51,143 nucleotides of DNA from CAZLAK01 sp964557545 (GTDB lineage: Bacteria; Bacillota; Desulfotomaculia; Desulfotomaculales; Pelotomaculaceae): NCBI GenBank assembly GCA_964557545.1, contig CAZLAK010000014.1, positions 1-51,143 of the forward strand. Reading direction: 5' to 3'. The notes under the pieces are model-generated. The model saw only the letters and a program-made list of their open reading frames with translations. It had not been told where the DNA came from and did not search any database. The position numbers and the translations under genes are program-made. How positions within the stretch are numbered: the stretch's first letter is position 1; each line of letters starts with the position of its first letter. Positions 7,824 to 16,684 of this stretch are shown in pieces.

Positions 7824-9218
7824 TCAATAACCCCGGGCAAAAGCCAAATTAAAAAGTTTACCTGCCACGGGAGCTGCCACTTCTCCCCCAGACCCGGCAT
7901 TTTCCAAAATAACGGCGACCACCACGCGCGGTTTATCGACAGGGGCAAAACCAATAAACCAGGCATGTGTTTTTCCAAGCGGGTTTTGGGCAGAACCTGT
8001 CTTGCCGGCCACCTGTACGCCGGCCAGCCCTGCTGCCCCTGCCGTCCCCTTTGCAACAGCTTCTACCATGCCTTCTTTAATGACCGCCGCTGCCGCCGGG
8101 GAAAGTGCTGTCTTCCAAGCACGGGGTTCGGCCCGCTGTACAGTCTGGCCGCTGGAATCCAAAAGCTCCTCGACCAGGTAAGGGCGCATCAATACCCCGT
8201 TATTGGCAATAGCAGCCGCTACCAAAGCCATGTGTAGAGGGCTTACCAAAACCTCGCCTTGACCGATAGCACTGGCCGCCAGTTCCGCCCCCCGCATTTT
8301 ATCGCGTGGAGCAAAAGTAGCCGGCCGCACGGGCAGCTCAATACCGGGGTCTTCTTCCAAACCAAAGTTTTTAACCGCACGGTAAAAAGCACTAGCCCCC
8401 ATTTCTAATCCTAACCCGGCAAAGTATGCATTGCATGAAACAGCCAGTGCTTTAATCATATCCACCCGGCCGTGAGCTGCCAGGTCGCCAAGCCTAAAGC
8501 CCTCTACTTCTATGTAACCCGGACAATCTACTGTCCGCTGTGCCAAATCCGGATCTTTAGTTAAAGCCGCGGCCGCCGTCACCACTTTAAAGGCAGAACC
8601 GGGAGGATAAGCCCCACACGTGGCCCGGTTTAAAAGCGGGGATGACTCATCATAAGCAATCCCCTCCCAAATTTGGTCGAGGCGGTTAGGATCAAAAGAA
8701 GGCGATGAAACCATAGCTCTTATCGCTCCCGTCCTCGGATCGAGAACCACCGCTGCGCCGCGCCTTCCGGCGAGCAGCTCCATAGCCTCTTGCTGGAGCT
8801 TCGCATCAATGGTGAGGACGGCATCACCGCTCGCTTTCTCCTCACCCAATATGCCCCTTATAAGATTTCTAAAACTGTCGGCACCCTCCATGCCCAAGAG
8901 GTGACGGTCAAGGAGCGCTTCCAGACCAGCCCGGCCGTAACGTGCAGAACAGTAACCCAAAATGTGCGCCGTTGCCTCTCCCAAACTGTAAACGCGCCGT
9001 TTGCCGGAAGATGTTCTTTGGTCAAAAGCCAGGACAGTTCCCCCGGCATCGACTATCTTTCCCCGCCATATTTTTTCTTCCTGCACTTGCCAGCGCCGGT
9101 TGTACGGGTGGGCAGCAAATTCCGGGCCGCGGTATATCGCCAAGTAAGAAAGATAGACCGTAAAAATAAGCAAAAGACCCAGGAGAAAAACTCCCAGCCG
9201 GAAAATGTTACTCCTCAT
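7824..9218 (-). CDS. pbpA: Penicillin-binding protein, transpeptidase (PbpA-like)
   Basis: This is a monofunctional class B transpeptidase that cross-links peptidoglycan. The 464-residue product has an N-terminal membrane anchor (residues ~7-27) and a short dimerisation region. The catalytic triad motifs are PPGSAFK (SxxK), VSCNAYF (SxN) and AGKTGSAQNP (KTG). Its modest length and its place between a SEDS gene and a PASTA kinase gene match PbpA of actinobacteria more than the larger FtsI or SpoVD proteins. The start overlaps the SEDS gene by 11 bases, so the pair is probably produced together as a polymerase-transpeptidase unit. The gene symbol is by analogy. Confidence 0.92.
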   Translation of the reverse strand: MRSNIFRLGVFLLGLLLIFTVYLSYLAIYRGPEFAAHPYNRRWQVQEEKIWRGKIVDAGGTVLAFDQRTSSGKRRVYSLGEATAHILGYCSARYGRAGLEALLDRHLLGMEGADSFRNLIRGILGEEKASGDAVLTIDAKLQQEAMELLAGRRGAAVVLDPRTGAIRAMVSSPSFDPNRLDQIWEGIAYDESSPLLNRATCGAYPPGSAFKVVTAAAALTKDPDLAQRTVDCPGYIEVEGFRLGDLAAHGRVDMIKALAVSCNAYFAGLGLEMGASAFYRAVKNFGLEEDPGIELPVRPATFAPRDKMRGAELAASAIGQGEVLVSPLHMALVAAAIANNGVLMRPYLVEELLDSSGQTVQRAEPRAWKTALSPAAAAVIKEGMVEAVAKGTAGAAGLAGVQVAGKTGSAQNPLGKTHAWFIGFAPVDKPRVVVAVILENAGSGGEVAAPVAGKLFNLAFARGY

Positions 9219-10500
9219 TAAATTCCTCAGCCTCGTGGGATATATTCAGCAAAAGACCCACCAGAATGAAATTGGCTACTAAAGAGCTTCCCCCGTAGCT
9301 GACAAACGGGAGCGTAATGCCAGTAAGCGGCAAAAGTTTTGTTACCCCGGCCAAAATTATGAAAGCCTGTAAGCCCAAAAGCACCGTTATACCTGCAGCA
9401 ACCAGGGAAGAAAACTCATCGCGGGCCAAAAGAGCAATCCTCATACCCCTGTAAACGAGAATCATAAACAGAGCGACTAAAAAAATGGCACCGCACAGTC
9501 CCAACTCTTCACAAATAGCAGAAAAAATGGTATCGGTATGAACGGCCGGTATAAAGTAAGGACAGCCCTGCCCCAGGCCCGTGCCGGTAAGGCCACCCGA
9601 GCCTATGGCAAAAAGGGATTGAACTACCTGATAACCCGCACTGTCTGCGTACGGCCAGGGATCGAGCCAAACTTGGACCCTTTCCCGGACATGACCGAAT
9701 AAAATATAGCTGCCAAAAGCTCCGGCCAGGAAAAGGAAAAACCCGGCAACCACGTAAAATATCCTGGCCGTGGCCGCGTAAACCATAGCCAAAAACGTAC
9801 AGAAGTAAACCAGAGCAGTGCCTAAGTCTTTTTGAAAGACGAGGATGAGAAGGGAAATTCCCCACATAACGGCCAAAGGCCCCCATTCACGGATTGACGG
9901 CAAGGCCAGCGGACCTATGGACTTGGTCCCTGCTACCAGCACTGCCCGGTTTTCAACGAGGTAAGAGGCCAAAAACAAAACAACAAGAATTTTTACAAAT
10001 TCAGAAGGCTGAACGGAAAAAAGACCGAAATCGAGCCAGCTCCTGGCCCCGCCCTGTTCTTTGCCAAAAAAGACGGGCAACAGGAGCAGCACCGATCCCG
10101 CTGCAGCGTACAGGTACTTATAATCACCCAAAAAGTTAAGACGCGATTTAAAAGAAGTAGTAAAAACTAAAACCGCCGCGCCGGCTGAAAGCCAGGCAAA
10201 CTGGCGAAAGCCGTAAACCGGCTCCAGCCGCCAGAGAAAGACTAGCCCGGTTACGACAAGGGCCGCTACCACGGGGGTGATAAAACAGTCGCCCCGGTAG
10301 TTGGTTAAACCCCAGTAAAAGCTTACCCCCAAAAACAAAACCGCCGCACCCGCGCAGGCTGCCAGGGGGTGCCAAGCTTTACCCACAGGGAAAACAGGGT
10401 AAAGCACAGCCGAACCGCAAAGGGCATAAGCCCCTACCAGCAAAAGGAGCCCTTTTTCTGGCAGCCGCTTATTCTTTACACGCTTACCCGCAACTCCCAT
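9208..10500 (-). CDS. SEDS peptidoglycan glycosyltransferase (FtsW/RodA/SpoVE family)
   Basis: SEDS proteins polymerise lipid II into glycan strands together with a class B penicillin-binding protein. The 430-residue product is a polytopic membrane protein with about ten helices. Family signatures are GARSWLDFGLFSVQPSEFVK, VFQKDLGTALVYF, the YQVVQSLFAIGSGGLTGTGLGQG loop, and the C-terminal PLTGITLPFVSYGGSS. These do not separate FtsW from RodA; the cluster context resembles mycobacterial rodA. ATG at 10500 was used. It lies 16 bases after the PP2C gene. Confidence 0.93.
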   Translation of the reverse strand: MGVAGKRVKNKRLPEKGLLLLVGAYALCGSAVLYPVFPVGKAWHPLAACAGAAVLFLGVSFYWGLTNYRGDCFITPVVAALVVTGLVFLWRLEPVYGFRQFAWLSAGAAVLVFTTSFKSRLNFLGDYKYLYAAAGSVLLLLPVFFGKEQGGARSWLDFGLFSVQPSEFVKILVVLFLASYLVENRAVLVAGTKSIGPLALPSIREWGPLAVMWGISLLILVFQKDLGTALVYFCTFLAMVYAATARIFYVVAGFFLFLAGAFGSYILFGHVRERVQVWLDPWPYADSAGYQVVQSLFAIGSGGLTGTGLGQGCPYFIPAVHTDTIFSAICEELGLCGAIFLVALFMILVYRGMRIALLARDEFSSLVAAGITVLLGLQAFIILAGVTKLLPLTGITLPFVSYGGSSLVANFILVGLLLNISHEAEEFNEE

Positions 10501-10516
10501 ACAGCTGACTCTGCCT

Positions 10517-11230
10517 TTAAATCTTTACGAGGATAACAGAAACGTTATCGGCTCCGCCGGCCTGCAAGGCCTCACCAATTAACTTTTGTACGGCCTCCTC
10601 AATTTCACCCGCATTTTTTACCACCGATAAAATATCACCGGCCCGCAGGTATTCGGTAAGCCCGTCTGTACAGAGAAGAAGAATGTGGCCCGGCAGTAAA
10701 TCCACCCGGTAGAGGTCTACTGCCAGCACCGGCTGAATACCCAGTGCCCTGGTCAGAACGTTGCGGCGGGGGTGGCACATAGCCTCTTCTTCAGTTAACC
10801 CGCCCCTTTTTACCAGTTCCCAAACAAAAGAGTGATCTTCCGTAATCAGGTTTATACCATCAGGACCCAAAAGATAAGCGCGGCTATCACCGACCTGGGC
10901 CACATAACCGCACGCACCGTCAATCAGGAAAGCCGTTAGAGTAGTACCCATCCCTGCACAGTCCGGATGGCGGGAAGACATCTCGTAAACAGAGCGGTTG
11001 GCTTCTTTTATGGCTTCTACCAGGGCGCTGCCGGGATCCTCCTTTTCTTTCAGTCTTCCTTCCATACTTTTCTCCAGTGTTTCAAGGGCAACCTTGCTGG
11101 CCACCTGACCCGCGCGGTGACCGCCCATACCGTCGGCGACGGCAAAAAGACCTAAATCGGGACGTACCAGCAGGCTGTCTTCATTATTAGGTCTTACGCG
11201 GCCAACATCCGTAGCAAAAGCCCACTTCAT
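10517..11230 (-). CDS. prpC: PP2C-type Ser/Thr protein phosphatase
   Basis: This PP2C (PrpC/Stp/PstP) phosphatase removes phosphates placed by the PASTA kinase encoded downstream. The 237-residue product has the metal-binding motifs RPNNEDSLL, FAVADGMGGHRAG, VGDSRAYLL, LLLCTDGLTEY and GGADNVSVILV in family order. ATG at 11230 was preferred to the upstream GTG because it overlaps the FHA gene stop in an ATGA arrangement and follows a GGTGGGGGG site. The mature protein is soluble with no membrane segment, unlike some actinobacterial PstP proteins. Confidence 0.94.
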   Translation of the reverse strand: MKWAFATDVGRVRPNNEDSLLVRPDLGLFAVADGMGGHRAGQVASKVALETLEKSMEGRLKEKEDPGSALVEAIKEANRSVYEMSSRHPDCAGMGTTLTAFLIDGACGYVAQVGDSRAYLLGPDGINLITEDHSFVWELVKRGGLTEEEAMCHPRRNVLTRALGIQPVLAVDLYRVDLLPGHILLLCTDGLTEYLRAGDILSVVKNAGEIEEAVQKLIGEALQAGGADNVSVILVKI

Positions 11231-11703
11231 GCCCCCCACCTCACAAACTGAAAAATAGTGCTACCTACCCCAATCCTATCGCCGTCGGCGAGAACTGCCG
11301 GCTTTTCTACTTTCACCCCGTTTAAGTATGTACCGTTCTTGCTACCGAGATCCTCCAGCCAGTACTGGCCGCTGCGCAAAAAAATCCGGGCATGCCTTGC
11401 CGATGCAAAGGAATCGCCCACAACTATACCGCTACCTCTGCCCCGCCCGATCACTATCCCTTCACCCAGAGGAAAAGTATCGCCAGGGGAGAGCAGATGA
11501 GATGACGTCTCCAACACCACAACCCTTGCACCGGCAACACCTTCTTTTGACGGGGGCAGGGTGGCAAGTGTAAATTTGTGCCTGCCCGCCCACCCCCCTG
11601 CCGCACGGAGATCGATGACCATCCATCTAACCAGGCTGATTAAAAAAACAAACAGAAGCAGCAAAAAAAGATAACGCAAAACCACAAAAACTAAAGAAAG
11701 CAC
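11227..11703 (-). CDS. Membrane-anchored FHA domain protein (FhaB-like)
   Basis: FHA domains bind phosphothreonine and dock phosphorylated partners. The 158-residue protein has an N-terminal membrane helix (residues ~4-28) followed by a linker and one FHA domain (~78-152) with IGRGRGSG, SARHARI and LGSKNGTYLNG, which are the conserved phosphopeptide-contact motifs. This architecture matches FhaB/FipA, a substrate of PknB in actinobacteria. The GTG start at 11703 follows an AAGGTGG site and lies two bases past the fhaA-like gene. Confidence 0.9.
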   Translation of the reverse strand: MLSLVFVVLRYLFLLLLFVFLISLVRWMVIDLRAAGGWAGRHKFTLATLPPSKEGVAGARVVVLETSSHLLSPGDTFPLGEGIVIGRGRGSGIVVGDSFASARHARIFLRSGQYWLEDLGSKNGTYLNGVKVEKPAVLADGDRIGVGSTIFQFVRWGA

Positions 11704-11705
11704 CT

Positions 11706-12470
11706 TTATTCCACCTTAAAGGTACATACTGTTGTGCCAAATGTAATGAAATCGCCGGACTTGAGCAAACCAAAACTAATTCTTTTTCCGTTTACCAGCG
11801 TGCCGTTGGTACTGTTAAGGTCACGGATGGTATACTGTCCATCCCAAAAATCTATGCGGGCATGGCGCCTGGAAACACTGGGGTCGTTAAAAACTATATC
11901 ACAACTTTCCCGCCTGCCGACAAACATCACCGGCTTAGCCAGCGCAATAATCTTGCCCCGGTCAGGGCCGGATTCTACACGCAAAAAACCGTTAAAATTA
12001 CTGGTTTTAATTCCTGGCGGGCTTTTAACAGGGGTAAAAGGCTGGGTGTGCTCGCAGAGCGTGCACTCACCTTTACTGGCTTCCCCTTCCCAATGAGCGG
12101 CTTCCTTACTGAACAGTGCCTCAATTACTATATCCCCAGACGGCACAGATTGGTCAGCGGTAATTTCTACCACAGGACGGCCGGTTAGAGTGAACTTTTT
12201 TTCTTTGGCCTTTTTCTCAACAAAACCCTCCAGCTCTCGGGCAAGCTTGTCAGTAAAGGAAGCCATGCCCTCAAAGTCAATAGGGTTTAATTTTACAGTA
12301 TAGAGGTTGGGAATATAAATGGCGTTGACGCTCACCAGGCGGGCATCCCGCATGCTCTTGGCTATCTTCTTGGCAATCTCTACCGGCTGGACAGCGCCCC
12401 CCGACCTGTCCTTAAAAAATCCCTCGATGTACTTTTCGAGGTTATCTTCCAGGCCAGAAAGTATGCCCAT
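11706..12470 (-). CDS. DUF3662 and FHA domain protein (FhaA-like)
   Basis: The 254-residue protein has an N-terminal DUF3662 domain (~1-115, beginning GILSGLEDNLEKYIEG with the PVEIAKKIAKSM segment) and a C-terminal FHA domain (~183-254) with VGRRESCDI, VSRRHARI and LNSTNGTLVNG. This is the FhaA layout of actinobacteria, where the protein binds the phosphorylated pseudokinase MviN. I chose the ATG at 12470 because a GGGAGG site lies about 10 bases upstream; the GTG at 12479 would overlap that site. The linker contains a CxxC (CTLCEH). Confidence 0.92.
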   Translation of the reverse strand: MGILSGLEDNLEKYIEGFFKDRSGGAVQPVEIAKKIAKSMRDARLVSVNAIYIPNLYTVKLNPIDFEGMASFTDKLARELEGFVEKKAKEKKFTLTGRPVVEITADQSVPSGDIVIEALFSKEAAHWEGEASKGECTLCEHTQPFTPVKSPPGIKTSNFNGFLRVESGPDRGKIIALAKPVMFVGRRESCDIVFNDPSVSRRHARIDFWDGQYTIRDLNSTNGTLVNGKRISFGLLKSGDFITFGTTVCTFKVE

Positions 12471-12485
12471 AAATCCCACACCTCC

Positions 12486-13547
12486 CTATAGACGGCCCTT
12501 TTGTCCGTAAGCAGCCCGCCTGCGCAGCTGACCGCAGGCGGCATCTATATCGGTACCTAGCTCCCGCCGGATAGTCACGGGAAGACCGTGACTTTCCACT
12601 ACACGCTTAAAGTGTTCCGCTTTCTGGCGCGGCACACCCTCCACTCCCTTTTCCGGTACCGGGTTGGCCGGAATAAGGTTCACGTGGCAGGGGAAACCGT
12701 TCAAAAGCCGGCCCAGTTTTTCGGCGTGCTGGCGGCTGTCGTTAACTCCTGATATAAGAGCGTATTCAAACGTTACGCGCCTTCCCGTGATGTGATAGTA
12801 ATGGTGGCAAGCAGCGATTAGCTCCCCAATGGGGTATTTTTTGTTAATTGGCACCAGTGCATTGCGCAAGTAGTCATCGGGTGCGTGGAGCGAAACGGCT
12901 AGAGTTACGGCCAGATCTTCACCGGCCAAGCGCCTTATCTGCGGCACCATGCCGCAGGTAGAAACGGTAATCCGCCGCGGGCTTAAATTAAGGGCATAAG
13001 GGGCAATCACGTTCCTGATAAAGGTCAGAGTTGAAGAGTAATTGTCCAGCGGCTCTCCTGAGCCCATCAGGACGACGTGCGTGATGCGCTGGCAGGTGTC
13101 CCTTTGTACCCCTAAAACCTGATCGTAGATTTCGCCGGGACGCAAATTGCGGACAAAACCGCCTATTCCTGAAGCACAAAAAGCACACCCCATGCGGCAG
13201 CCTACTTGTGTAGAAACACACACAGCATTGCCGTAGCTGTACCTTAAAAAAACCGCTTCCACCGCCTGGCCGTCTGACAGGCCAAAAAGGTATTTTACCG
13301 CTCCCTTTCTCCGGGACACCTTTTTTTCCAGGATATTCAAGCTGCCGATTTCCATAAATCCAGAAAGCCTATCCCTTAAATCTTTGGGCAAATCGGTCAT
13401 TTCGTCAAAAGAGCGGGCACCTTTTTTAAACACCCAGCGGGCAACCTGCCTGGCCCTGTATTTCTCTTCACCTATTTCCTCAAAGAAATGTTCTAAGGAG
13501 GAAAGGGTCATGTCTTTTATGTGCACGGGAAAGCTATCGGTTGGCAT
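12486..13547 (-). CDS. rlmN: Dual-specificity 23S rRNA/tRNA adenine C2-methyltransferase
   Basis: RlmN is a radical SAM enzyme that methylates A2503 of 23S rRNA and A37 of some tRNAs. The ~353-residue product has the radical SAM cluster motif CRMGCAFC, the GSGEPL segment, STCGMVP, and the catalytic C-terminal cysteine in IDAACGQL. An N-terminal accessory domain contains EKYRARQVARWVFKKG. ATG at 13547 is preferred to GTG at 13553 because the AAGGGG site then has proper spacing. The start overlaps the rsmB end by 14 bases. Confidence 0.96.
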   Translation of the reverse strand: MPTDSFPVHIKDMTLSSLEHFFEEIGEEKYRARQVARWVFKKGARSFDEMTDLPKDLRDRLSGFMEIGSLNILEKKVSRRKGAVKYLFGLSDGQAVEAVFLRYSYGNAVCVSTQVGCRMGCAFCASGIGGFVRNLRPGEIYDQVLGVQRDTCQRITHVVLMGSGEPLDNYSSTLTFIRNVIAPYALNLSPRRITVSTCGMVPQIRRLAGEDLAVTLAVSLHAPDDYLRNALVPINKKYPIGELIAACHHYYHITGRRVTFEYALISGVNDSRQHAEKLGRLLNGFPCHVNLIPANPVPEKGVEGVPRQKAEHFKRVVESHGLPVTIRRELGTDIDAACGQLRRRAAYGQKGRL

Positions 13548-14913
13548 ACTCACCCCTTGCCTTTTTCAAAAGCCGCGCTATAAAAAACCCGTCTGTCCCC
13601 TGCCGGTGGGGATAGAGCTGCAGGTAACCATCGCTAAGAGTACCTTCTACATCTGCACTCGAGGGTAAAAAGGGCACAAGACTGTCTAACCCAAATTCAC
13701 TGTGCTTGGCCAGAAAATTTTTTACCTGTCCTAAATTTTCCTCCTGCGTTACTGTACAGGTGCAGTAAACCATCACACCCCCAGGCTTTAAACAGCGGGA
13801 GGCACTCTCTAAAATCTCTGACTGCAGGGCAGTCAGTTCAGCTATCTGCCCGGGCTCCTTGCGCCAGCGGGCATCCGGTCTTCTCCTCAAAACACCCAGG
13901 CCCGAGCAAGGCGCATCCACCAGAACAAAATCTGCCCTTTCAGTGTACATTTTTCCTAAATTCCTGGCATCCTCCTCTAGCGGCTCAACTATAGTTATGC
14001 CGAGGCGTGCGCAGTTTTCTTCCACCAAAGCCAATTTGTGACGGTATATATCGGAAGCCACTATACGTCCTGTGTTTTTCATTAATTCGGCCAGGTGGGT
14101 GGTCTTCCCGCCCGGAGCACTGCAGGCATCGATGACAAAAGCTCCCGGCGTCGGGGAAAGCGCCCGGGCAGCCAGCATGGAGCTTTCGTCCTGGACCGTA
14201 AAGAGGCCTTCTCTAAAAGATTTCAAACTGCCCAGGGAAATGTAGTTAGATATATGCAGCCCTTCAGGGGCAAAAGCGGCCTTCTCCACCGAAAGCCCCT
14301 CTTCCTCTTCCAAAAGGCGCGCCAGCGACTCCCTGTCTATTTTCAGGGTGTTGGTGCGCACTGTATTGGGGGCCGGCGTATTGTTGGCCCGGCAAAAGTT
14401 CACCGTCTCCTCAAGACCGTATTCAGCAAGCCACCTCTCTACCAGCCAGGGAGGGTGCCAGTAGCACAGGGAGATGTGCTCTACCGGTTTTTGTTCTAAG
14501 GGAGGGAATTTAATCTTGTCGCCAGAGCGGGCAATATTTCTCAATACACCGTTTACAAATTTCACCAGGCCGGCGTGGCCGTATTTTTTGGCCAGTTCGG
14601 TTCCCTCATTGCACACTGCCGGGGGCGGCACCCGGGGCATGTAGAGGAGCTGGTATGCGCCAAGACGCAGTATATTGCGAATGGCCGGCGGCTGGACGTC
14701 TAAAGGCCTGCTCACAAACTGAGCCAGCACCCAATCCAAGGTATTGAGGGCTCTCAACGCACCGTAAGCGAGTTCCGTGGCAAAAGCCCGGTCCAGCTTA
14801 GCCGGGCGGTACCTCTCCAACACTTTATTCAAGGCCAGGTTGGCATAGGCCCCTTCCTCTAAAACAGCTGTGAGCACCTTTAAAGCCAGTTCCCGGGCCG
14901 TAATCCCGGACAA
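13534..14913 (-). CDS. rsmB: 16S rRNA cytosine-967 C5-methyltransferase
   Basis: RsmB makes m5C967 in 16S rRNA. The 459-residue product has an N-terminal NusB-like RNA-binding domain (~1-140, ARELALKVL start and ELAYGALR) and a C-terminal methyltransferase. The SAM loop is DACSAPGGKTTHLAEL, and the two catalytic-motif cysteines lie in DAPCSGLGVLRR and YCTCTVT. TTG at 14913 follows a GGGGGGC site. It sits between the DUF116 gene and rlmN, in the Bacillus yloM-yloN order. Confidence 0.96.
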   Translation of the reverse strand: MSGITARELALKVLTAVLEEGAYANLALNKVLERYRPAKLDRAFATELAYGALRALNTLDWVLAQFVSRPLDVQPPAIRNILRLGAYQLLYMPRVPPPAVCNEGTELAKKYGHAGLVKFVNGVLRNIARSGDKIKFPPLEQKPVEHISLCYWHPPWLVERWLAEYGLEETVNFCRANNTPAPNTVRTNTLKIDRESLARLLEEEEGLSVEKAAFAPEGLHISNYISLGSLKSFREGLFTVQDESSMLAARALSPTPGAFVIDACSAPGGKTTHLAELMKNTGRIVASDIYRHKLALVEENCARLGITIVEPLEEDARNLGKMYTERADFVLVDAPCSGLGVLRRRPDARWRKEPGQIAELTALQSEILESASRCLKPGGVMVYCTCTVTQEENLGQVKNFLAKHSEFGLDSLVPFLPSSADVEGTLSDGYLQLYPHRQGTDGFFIARLLKKARGEYANR

Positions 14914-14930
14914 GCAGAGCCCCCCTTAAC

Positions 14931-14972
14931 AAAAGTTAAAAACCGGTGCCAGGCACCATATTATTAACTTTT
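14931..14972. repeat. Palindromic repeat element, copy 1
   Basis: A 13-bp palindrome GGTGCC-A-GGCACC (14945-14957) is nested inside a 9-bp inverted repeat AAAAGTTAA/TTAACTTTT (14931-14939 and 14964-14972). The right arm supplies the AGT-TAA stop region of the DUF116 gene. A second copy with the same architecture lies at 35695-35740, also covering a stop codon. Confidence 0.75.
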
Positions 14973-15734
14973 TAAAAAGAAGTTTATCGCTTCTTCTACT
15001 TTTTCAAGGTTAACCCGGGTGTTTAAACAGGGGCCGTAGGGACGCTCATTGGTCACCCCGAGTACGGGGATGGGGTTGGTATCCATAATGCCGCTCGTCA
15101 GGTCGCGCTCGCAGGCAACGGCCACAATGGCCCGCGGCCGGAACTCCTGGACAAACTTCCTGGCCAGTGTCCCGCCGGTAGCTACACCCGTTTTAATGCC
15201 GTATTTGTCGCGCAAAACCAGAATATCATTTATAATGCACCCGCCGCAGCGGCGGCAGTTGTCGATGTCGGGTGTTATTTTGTAGCGGCATTCACTGTTC
15301 TGCAGGCAGTGAGGGATCAGCAAAAGGATATGCTCCGGTTTTACCACCAGCCATTTCGATTTTACCAAAAAGTTGTTAACTTCAATAAAAGAGCTTTTTA
15401 TCCTGTCGCCGTCCAGCCCGATAATCCTGCCGAGCGCTAAGGTAAAGGGGAAAAAAATGTTCACCGCTGCCCTCATGGGCCTGTGCAAAATAGCTATATC
15501 TTTGGCGTATAGAATAGTAAGAACAATACCGCTGATGCCGAACAGTGCCACCACTAAGCCGCTCACGACCAGGCCGACCAGCAAAACCAAAATTACCTGC
15601 CTCAAAATACCCCGCTCCGGAGTTAAAGCCAGGTGCCAGATTCCCGCCAAAACCCCGCCGGCACCGAGTATGCTGGCGCCTAAAAGTCCCACAAATACCC
15701 TCTTCTTGGCCGGCACCGGGAAACTTTTTTTCAA
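14964..15734 (-). CDS. DUF116 membrane protein with cysteine cluster
   Basis: The function of DUF116 proteins is not established. The 256-residue product has two or three membrane helices (~14-32, 44-78, ~85-102) and a cytoplasmic domain carrying PHCLQNSECRY and NCRRCGGCI, seven positions rich in cysteine that could bind a metal or Fe-S cluster. A conserved VAVACERDLTSGI segment follows. Its TTG start overlaps the fmt stop by four bases (TTGA), so it is coupled to fmt and rsmB. In related clostridia the gene has the same neighbours, which hints at a role near translation, but this is inference. Its last codons lie in a palindromic repeat. Confidence 0.85.
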   Translation of the reverse strand: MKKSFPVPAKKRVFVGLLGASILGAGGVLAGIWHLALTPERGILRQVILVLLVGLVVSGLVVALFGISGIVLTILYAKDIAILHRPMRAAVNIFFPFTLALGRIIGLDGDRIKSSFIEVNNFLVKSKWLVVKPEHILLLIPHCLQNSECRYKITPDIDNCRRCGGCIINDILVLRDKYGIKTGVATGGTLARKFVQEFRPRAIVAVACERDLTSGIMDTNPIPVLGVTNERPYGPCLNTRVNLEKVEEAINFFLKS

Positions 15735-16684
15735 CGCCGCGTGCCCCCCATGCCGTTCTGTCCAAAAATCTCACCAACACTCACGCGGTGACCCCTCAAA
15801 AAGTCTGCCGAGCTCAGCCTTTTACCGCTCTCCAGCTGCAGCTCTTTAATAATTACCGTACCCTTGCCGCAGGCCACACATATGCCCTCCTCGCCGGCAA
15901 ACAGCACCGTCCCCGGCACTGCCGTATTTCCCTCTCCGGTGTGAGAAATACGCCAGACCTTCAGCACCTTGCCCCGCCAAAAAGTCCGCGCTCCCGGCCA
16001 GGGGTCCATACCCCTTACGTGATTGTATATTTCTTTGGAAGGTTTTTGCCAATCGATCAATTCATCTTCCGCCTTCAATAACGGCGCGTACGACGGCTCA
16101 CCCACCTGGGCCCGGCGCGGCGCGGTCCCCGCGGAAATTAAATGCAGAGTTTCTACTAAGAGAGCTGCCCCGCGCTCAGCCAGCCGGTCGTGTAAAGCAC
16201 CCACATTTTCTTCTTCGCCAATGCTCACTTCTTCTTGCAGGATAATATCCCCCGTGTCCAGCCCCTCATCCATGTACATGGTAGTCACTCCCGTCTTTTC
16301 CTCCCCGTTGATCAAAGCCCAGTGAATGGGAGCACCCCCCCGGTATTTGGGAAGAAGAGAGGCGTGGACATTAATACAGCCGCGCGGCGGGACTTCCAAA
16401 ATTGACGGCGGCAGTATCTGGCCAAAAGCCACCACTACAATAACCTCGGGAGAAAGGCTCCGCAAAAACTCGACAAATTCCGGCTCCTTCACCGTCAGGG
16501 GCTGGGATACGGGCAGACCCAGCTGGGATGCCGCCACTTTCACCGGTGAGGGAGCTTCTCTCCTGCCCCTGCCCCGAGGGCGGTCGGGCTGGGTGACCAC
16601 TAAAATCAGCTCGTACCCCGCACCTGCCAGCGCCCTCAATGATGGCACAGCAAATTCCGGAGTTCCCATAAAAACTACTCTCAT
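15731..16684 (-). CDS. fmt: Methionyl-tRNA formyltransferase
   Basis: Fmt formylates initiator Met-tRNA with 10-formyltetrahydrofolate. The 317-residue product starts MRVVFMGTPEFAVPSL, has the catalytic region HASLLPKYRGGAPIHWALINGE with the asparagine and histidine of the family (INVHASLLP), and a C-terminal OB-fold tRNA-binding domain (~205-310). ATG at 16684 overlaps the def stop in an ATGA arrangement. Confidence 0.97.
   Translation of the reverse strand: MRVVFMGTPEFAVPSLRALAGAGYELILVVTQPDRPRGRGRREAPSPVKVAASQLGLPVSQPLTVKEPEFVEFLRSLSPEVIVVVAFGQILPPSILEVPPRGCINVHASLLPKYRGGAPIHWALINGEEKTGVTTMYMDEGLDTGDIILQEEVSIGEEENVGALHDRLAERGAALLVETLHLISAGTAPRRAQVGEPSYAPLLKAEDELIDWQKPSKEIYNHVRGMDPWPGARTFWRGKVLKVWRISHTGEGNTAVPGTVLFAGEEGICVACGKGTVIIKELQLESGKRLSSADFLRGHRVSVGEIFGQNGMGGTRR

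Noticed and set aside
7713..8237. 174-codon plus-strand frame opposite prkC and pbpA
   Set aside because: It spans the junction of two well-supported minus-strand genes and is rich in Cys, Arg and Pro, as expected for an antisense shadow.
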